DNA of 64,000 nucleotides from Saccharofermentans sp. (lineage in GTDB: Bacteria; Bacillota; Clostridia; Saccharofermentanales; Saccharofermentanaceae), in the NCBI GenBank assembly GCA_024685135.1, contig JAIKWA010000050.1, forward strand, positions 20,718 through 84,717. The letters are read 5' to 3'. Below the pieces are notes generated by a model, which saw nothing but the letters and a program-made list of their open reading frames with translations, made no database searches and had not been told where the DNA came from. A program made the translations under genes and the position numbers. This document shows, piece by piece, positions 60,555-64,000 of the stretch. Position 1 is the first letter of the stretch. Every line of letters starts with the position of its first letter.

Positions 60555-60842
60555 TCATCCAAAATCTTTTGCATTACATAAATACTTCTTATAAGTCTGT
60601 CCCTCAGCATCCTTCACAAAAGCATATACTCTTCCTTTTTTTGCTTTAAACGTCTCTTTTAATGCAACACTTGAAAATAATTGTTCAACAGATTCCATTT
60701 GCTTAAGAACGCCTCTGACCCATCTGTTTAATGTATTTACTCCGATACCAAGTTCTTTTGAAATCGTAGCCATTCCTTTTCCAGATTCCAAATAATACAG
60801 TACGGACTGCTCTCTTTCCTCATCTGTGTGCTTTCGGTTCAT
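60555..60842 (-). CDS. Transposase-OrfA-like helix-turn-helix protein, probably a mobile-element remnant
   Basis: A 95-aa protein with an N-terminal HTH of the type in IS3 OrfA and related transposases: HTDEEREQSVLYYLESGKGMATISKELGIGVNTLNRWV. The C-terminal half (LKETFKAKKGRVYAFVKDAEGQTYKKYL) does not look like a transposase I know. AGGAGGAAACAAAC is a perfect ribosome binding site. No OrfB/DDE gene follows, so it is at best a remnant or a stand-alone DNA-binding protein. It is directly next to the point where the AAA ATPase gene is cut. Confidence 0.55.
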   Translation of the reverse strand: MNRKHTDEEREQSVLYYLESGKGMATISKELGIGVNTLNRWVRGVLKQMESVEQLFSSVALKETFKAKKGRVYAFVKDAEGQTYKKYLCNAKDFG

Positions 60843-60900
60843 GTTTGTTTCCTCCTAATGGTGATATTTTATCCATTGGGGTGTAACACTTTTTCGCCGC

Positions 60901-62349
60901 AGTCCAAAAAACGATGTAGGAAAATCAACAATACTCGAAGCTCTAGACATATTTTTCAACGAAGGAAAAGGCGCCATAAAAATGGAAAAGACCGATTTGT
61001 GTGTTGATAGCAACGATAAAGATTTCGAAATATCGGTTGAATTTGGCGACCTCCCCCAAAATGTAGTGTTGGATTCTCAATATCAAACGTCACTAGAAGA
61101 AGAATACTTATTAAATGACCGCCACAATCTTGTTGTTAATAAAGTATTCAATGGTAGTAAATGTACTGGCACATTTATAAATGCAAAGCATCCAACCAAT
61201 CCACTCTGTTCAGATTTACATTCAAAGAAAAAGAGTGAACTGCAGAAAATTATCAAGGAACACAATATAGCTTGCGATAATTTGAACGTTAATGCTGTTA
61301 TGAGAACATCTATTTGGAACCACTGCGATGATTTGCAATTAGATTATATTAGCATAGATGTGAATTCCGGAGACGATACCAAGCACATATGGGAGTCATT
61401 ATCCAAGACTCTCCCCTCATATTCTTTATTCCGTTCTGATCGACCCAATAGCGACAACGACAAAGAAGTGCAAGACCCTCTTAAAATAGCTGTTAATCAA
61501 TTTTTCCAAGAAGCTAGTATACAAGACACTCTAAAGAGTGTTGCTGAATTAGTCGAAAGTAAACTTAGGGAAGTATCAGAGCGAACATTGGATAAACTAA
61601 GAGAAATGGATTCAAGTATAGCCGATAGCTTAAATCCTGTTATACCAACTTCTGAAAGCCTTAAGTGGGCAGATGTGTTTACCAAGAGTGTTTCTATCAC
61701 TTCTGATGATAATATCCCTATCAACAAGCGAGGAAGCGGCGTTAAACGTTTGATTCTTTTGAACTTCTTCAGAGCAGAAGCAGAAAGAAGGCTAGAACAA
61801 GGAGACAGTACCGGTATTATATATGCGATTGAAGAGCCGGAAACATCTCAGCATTTTGCCAATCAAAAAATACTTGTTAAAGCATTTCAAGACTTATCTA
61901 AAGCACCCATCACTCAGGTGATACTTACGACACATAGTGGAATTATAGTAAAAGAACTGGACTGTGATGATATCAGACTGGTTTCCTGTGAATCTGGAAA
62001 GAAAACAATACAACCCATTAAACCCGGTGTATTAGGATATACATCTCTTAATGAGATAAACTACATCGCCTTTAATGAAATTACGGAAGAATATCACGAC
62101 GAGTTATATGGATACATAGAGAGTAATCACTGGTTGACGGAATATGAAAGCGGTAAGCCACAAATGAAATACATATTCGAAAAAGATGGTAAAACAAAAG
62201 AATCATCCAGAACCTTGACTCATTATATTCGTGATGTTCATCATCATCCGGAAAACACGAATAACGCTAAATACACTATGGAACAACTGGCGACTTCGTT
62301 GAAAGATATGATTACCTTCATTGAATCAAAAAGACGTATTAATATATAG
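60901..62349 (+). pseudogene. 5'-truncated AAA ATPase (OLD/AAA15-like) with RxxxxH motif near its C-terminus
   Basis: The track starts at the ATG at 60982, but the same frame upstream reads PKNDVGKSTILEALDIFFN, a Walker A motif, from about 60904. Upstream of that the frame changes character (GVTLFRRS) and meets a stop at 60862. The first 30 or so residues of the ATPase are therefore missing. The rest is intact: a long variable insert (20-225), the signature-like NKRGSGVKRLILLNF (about 248-262), Walker B GIIYAIEEPETSQHF (about 278-292) and LTTHSGIIVKEL. Near the end, HYIRDVHHHPENTN carries an RxxxxH pattern as in HEPN RNases. Such ATPases occur in phage-defence systems. A shortened product from 60982 would lack Walker A. 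Confidence 0.78.
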
Positions 62350-62511
62350 TCCCTTACTTGCAAAAAGTAAGTACTTCAAATACGGACAGATATGATTATC
62401 TATAGCTCGTTCATCGATATATTCATCTGATTCTCCGAGATCCTCTATATTGATAAGGTCATGCAGGTAGTTATATTTGAATGCCGCTCTTATTTCTTTC
62501 CTATAAACTGC
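62326..62511 (-). pseudogene. Possible gene remnant between convergent genes
   Basis: A 62-codon open frame without any ATG, in a different frame from the membrane protein upstream: KEIRAAFKYNYLHDLINIED, then a Leu/Tyr-rich end. It looks protein-like and could be the tail of a lost gene, but no family is recognised and chance cannot be excluded. Confidence 0.22.
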
Positions 62512-63242
62512 TCAAGAATATCAATTTGAGTGTCCGGTATTCCTTTTACCATGCTATCTCTAACTTGCGGCCAGTTATACCTATCGTTACATGATTGATC
62601 GATTTTTAACAGTAATGCATCGAGCAATGATAACGGTTCTTGTATAAGTAAAGAAAGCTTCATCAAAACTAAAATGGTATTATCTTCTGTCCCGCTATCT
62701 ATTCCACTTTCTCTTTTCAGTTTTTTTATCTCATCAGTAAGAACTGCCACCTCAAACATTCTACAATCCTGAAGGAAACTTCGAATGACCGGAAATACAA
62801 TCCTGTTATAATTCTCTTTTTCAGCTAAAATGGGATTATTGCTTCTAAATGGAGCATAATCAATAAAAAACACTGTATTCATCTCAGCTTCAGAATTATG
62901 AATTAATTGCGTTAACGTATCCTTTTGAATACTATCATTGTGCTTCGTAAGATAATCTATATTCTTCAGCATGACTTGTAACTGTCCGTATAGATAATAA
63001 AGATGTGAATAAAGAAATGTTTCTGTGCTTTCACGATTCTCGTGATACCTCGAGATTTCACATATTAAAACTACGATCATGCTGGCGAATGCTCCTCCAA
63101 ATACTGCAAGCAAAAAGGTATCAGGGAGCCATTTTAACTCTTCTAATCCCAATGCACATCTGATTGAGATTAAATATGTAATAACAGCCATAATTATCGA
63201 TAATACTGTTGTCAGTTTGATTGTTTTTACATTCGATCTCAT
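62490..63242 (-). CDS. Two-TM membrane protein with helical cytoplasmic domain, unknown
   Basis: A 250-aa protein. Two TM helices near the N-terminus (TTVLSIIMAVITYLISI and FLLAVFGGAFASMIVVLICEI) are followed by about 180 residues of helical, charged sequence (HLYYLYGQLQVMLKNIDYLTKHND; VLTDEIKKLKRESGI; LDALLLKIDQSC). I do not recognise it. Small two-TM proteins with helical tails occur beside ATPases in defence loci, but there is no direct evidence here. Codon use is AT-rich, unlike the housekeeping region. Its start overlaps the neighbouring ATPase-fragment stop by 4 nt. The ribosome binding site is weak. Confidence 0.6.
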   Translation of the reverse strand: MRSNVKTIKLTTVLSIIMAVITYLISIRCALGLEELKWLPDTFLLAVFGGAFASMIVVLICEISRYHENRESTETFLYSHLYYLYGQLQVMLKNIDYLTKHNDSIQKDTLTQLIHNSEAEMNTVFFIDYAPFRSNNPILAEKENYNRIVFPVIRSFLQDCRMFEVAVLTDEIKKLKRESGIDSGTEDNTILVLMKLSLLIQEPLSLLDALLLKIDQSCNDRYNWPQVRDSMVKGIPDTQIDILEQFIGKK

Positions 63243-63577
63243 GCGTTGACTCCTATATTCCCTATTTTGATGATTTCAATATTTATTATTATGTAATTAT
63301 CACTATTCGTAAACAGCGTTCGATAGAGATGATCAAACTCATCCCACAATTCACCTTTTTTCTTAAAGAACATTCTGTCAATGTTCTGTGTATAAGAAAT
63401 ACTCGAATCTAAGAGGCTCAAATAATAAGGTATTCCACCCATGATCATGTAACATTCCGCTATTTGATATCTGGACCACTTTATAGATACATTTAGACCA
63501 GCATTAAATCGATTCCTTAAGACCATACTCCTTGCTCGAATTCTATCTGATATAACAAAGCAAATTGTCCATTTCAA
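63239..63577 (-). pseudogene. Fragment of a DUF234-type AAA+ ATPase
   Basis: Residues from about 33 on, RYQIAECYMIMGGIPYYLSLL and NIDRMFFKKKGELWDEFDHL, match the middle of the AAA family ATPases of the COG1672/DUF234 type, which are 400-500 aa long. Both the P-loop part and the C-terminal restriction-endonuclease-like domain are missing. The first 30 residues are not recognisable. It is a relic of a larger gene; family recognition is from memory. Confidence 0.65.
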
Positions 63578-63632
63578 TTACACCATTTTGATTGATTTGA
63601 TGCAGTTGGAACAGAAAATGATGCAATTAAAA

Positions 63633-63655
63633 TACGGGAGATTATCTCTCCCGTA
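63633..63655 (-). terminator. Intrinsic terminator (perfect 9-bp stem)
   Basis: TACGGGAGA / TCTCCCGTA with a 5-nt loop; on minus it is followed by TTTTAATT. It would stop minus-strand transcription coming from the right edge before the ATPase fragment. Confidence 0.6.
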
Positions 63656-63725
63656 CCTTAGTCCATCAATGATACATTCCTGCTCACTAAGCTTCGTAAA
63701 CTCGCCCAAAGAACATATGTGTCAT

Positions 63726-63770
63726 AGGGCAAACCCCTTTATCCTCTCCAGGGCAAACCTCTTTATCCTC
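63726..63770. repeat. Two 21-nt direct repeats, 24-nt period
   Basis: AGGGCAAACCCCTTTATCCTC (63726-63746) and AGGGCAAACCTCTTTATCCTC (63750-63770) differ at one base. On minus they read as a repeated EDK-VCPG peptide in the doubtful 64-aa ORF. Confidence 0.7.
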
Positions 63771-63859
63771 GCAGACGCCGACAAGGACAAGTCGCCGTCT
63801 GCTCTTCCTAATTCTCTCTTTTTCCCCATAAATCCCGCCAAAACCAGTTATATAGGGAT

Positions 63860-63901
63860 AAAAAAAGACCCTGCATACCATTTAAGGTGTCACAAGGTCT
63901 T
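63860..63901 (-). terminator. Possible terminator from the right edge
   Basis: On minus AAGACC pairs with GGTCTT around a 25-nt partly paired loop, followed by a run of T (complement of seven A at 63860-63866). It would end a gene lying beyond 64000. Confidence 0.4.
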
Positions 63902-64000
63902 ATTTGGTTCTTTCTTAACTCTCTATCCAGTCAGGTTACTCGTTTTTGCCCCCGAGAGGATAAAGTGTTTTGGTTTTGAACAATATGTTCACTCGTACTC

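Larger units (their letters stand above)
63656..64000. other. 345-bp stretch at right edge without a convincing gene
   Basis: It contains the 63687-63881 minus ORF (64 aa, MVCRVFFYPYITG onward). That ORF has no ribosome binding site and starts inside a terminator-like hairpin, so I do not call it as a gene. It also holds the 24-nt tandem repeat and a hairpin at 63860-63901. Nothing else is seen up to the edge. Confidence 0.45.

Noticed and set aside
63687-63881. 64-aa minus ORF at the right edge
   Set aside because: No ribosome binding site; its ATG lies inside a terminator-like hairpin; repetitive and Cys/Lys-rich translation without a known family.

Overview
The window looks like chromosomal DNA of an anaerobic, Gram-positive member of the Bacillota, class Clostridia (Lachnospiraceae/Oscillospiraceae/Saccharofermentans-like; genus not determinable by eye). 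The evidence is an LPXTG adhesin with its own sortase, lipoproteins, a PrkC/PrpC kinase-phosphatase pair, a YerC-type TrpR relative, DUF5688 and DUF5702 genes, a C_GCAxxG_C_C protein, QueH, and strong AGGAGG-type ribosome binding sites. Genes are tightly packed, with many 1-20 nt overlaps, from the left edge to about 60.0 kb.

Left part (1-10.1 kb): a partial aminotransferase, a YraN-like nuclease, a GGDEF/EAL protein with eroded motifs and a second aminotransferase. Then comes a minus-strand surface operon: DUF5688 protein, a 1526-aa NlpC/P60-CnaB-VaFE LPXTG adhesin, and a sortase. A good promoter drives this operon, but a canonical intrinsic terminator lies between that promoter and the first start codon.

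10.1-24.7 kb: an almost gapless minus-strand run of 14 housekeeping genes: small membrane protein, TrpR-like regulator, secA, purine nucleoside phosphorylase, ahcY, def, fmt, rsmB, rlmN, PP2C phosphatase, PASTA kinase, rsgA, rpe and thiamine pyrophosphokinase. The kinase carries an extra InlB-like domain and a Thr/Pro tail. The TrpR-like protein has about 29 residues inserted in the turn of its DNA-binding motif.

24.8-45.9 kb: three TadE/DUF5702 pseudopilin-like genes, pheST, small redox and lipoprotein genes, a DHH phosphoesterase, a glyoxalase-II-like hydrolase, a methylglyoxal-synthase-like protein without the catalytic residues, the mreC-mreD-mrdA cell-shape genes, an SEC-C protein, NADP-isocitrate dehydrogenase, holA, a GH25 lipoprotein and comEC.

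46-60 kb: engB, two tandem PRPP-synthetase paralogs, a small membrane protein and rqcH on plus. On minus are a MATE transporter, queH, ruvBAC, pyrimidine nucleoside phosphorylase, a tRNA-Lys(CTT) with clear promoter and terminator, a Gfo/Idh/MocA oxidoreductase and an ECF S-component. A divergent MraY-like transferase is on plus.

60-64 kb is different: AT-richer, loosely packed and decayed. It holds a transposase-like HTH ORF, an AAA ATPase whose start is missing up to its Walker A motif, a two-TM membrane protein, a fragment of another AAA ATPase and several hairpins. It reads as a degraded accessory or defence-type island. No CRISPR array, rRNA or intact insertion sequence was seen. Start sites were re-chosen from ribosome binding sites where the ORF track is clearly too long.
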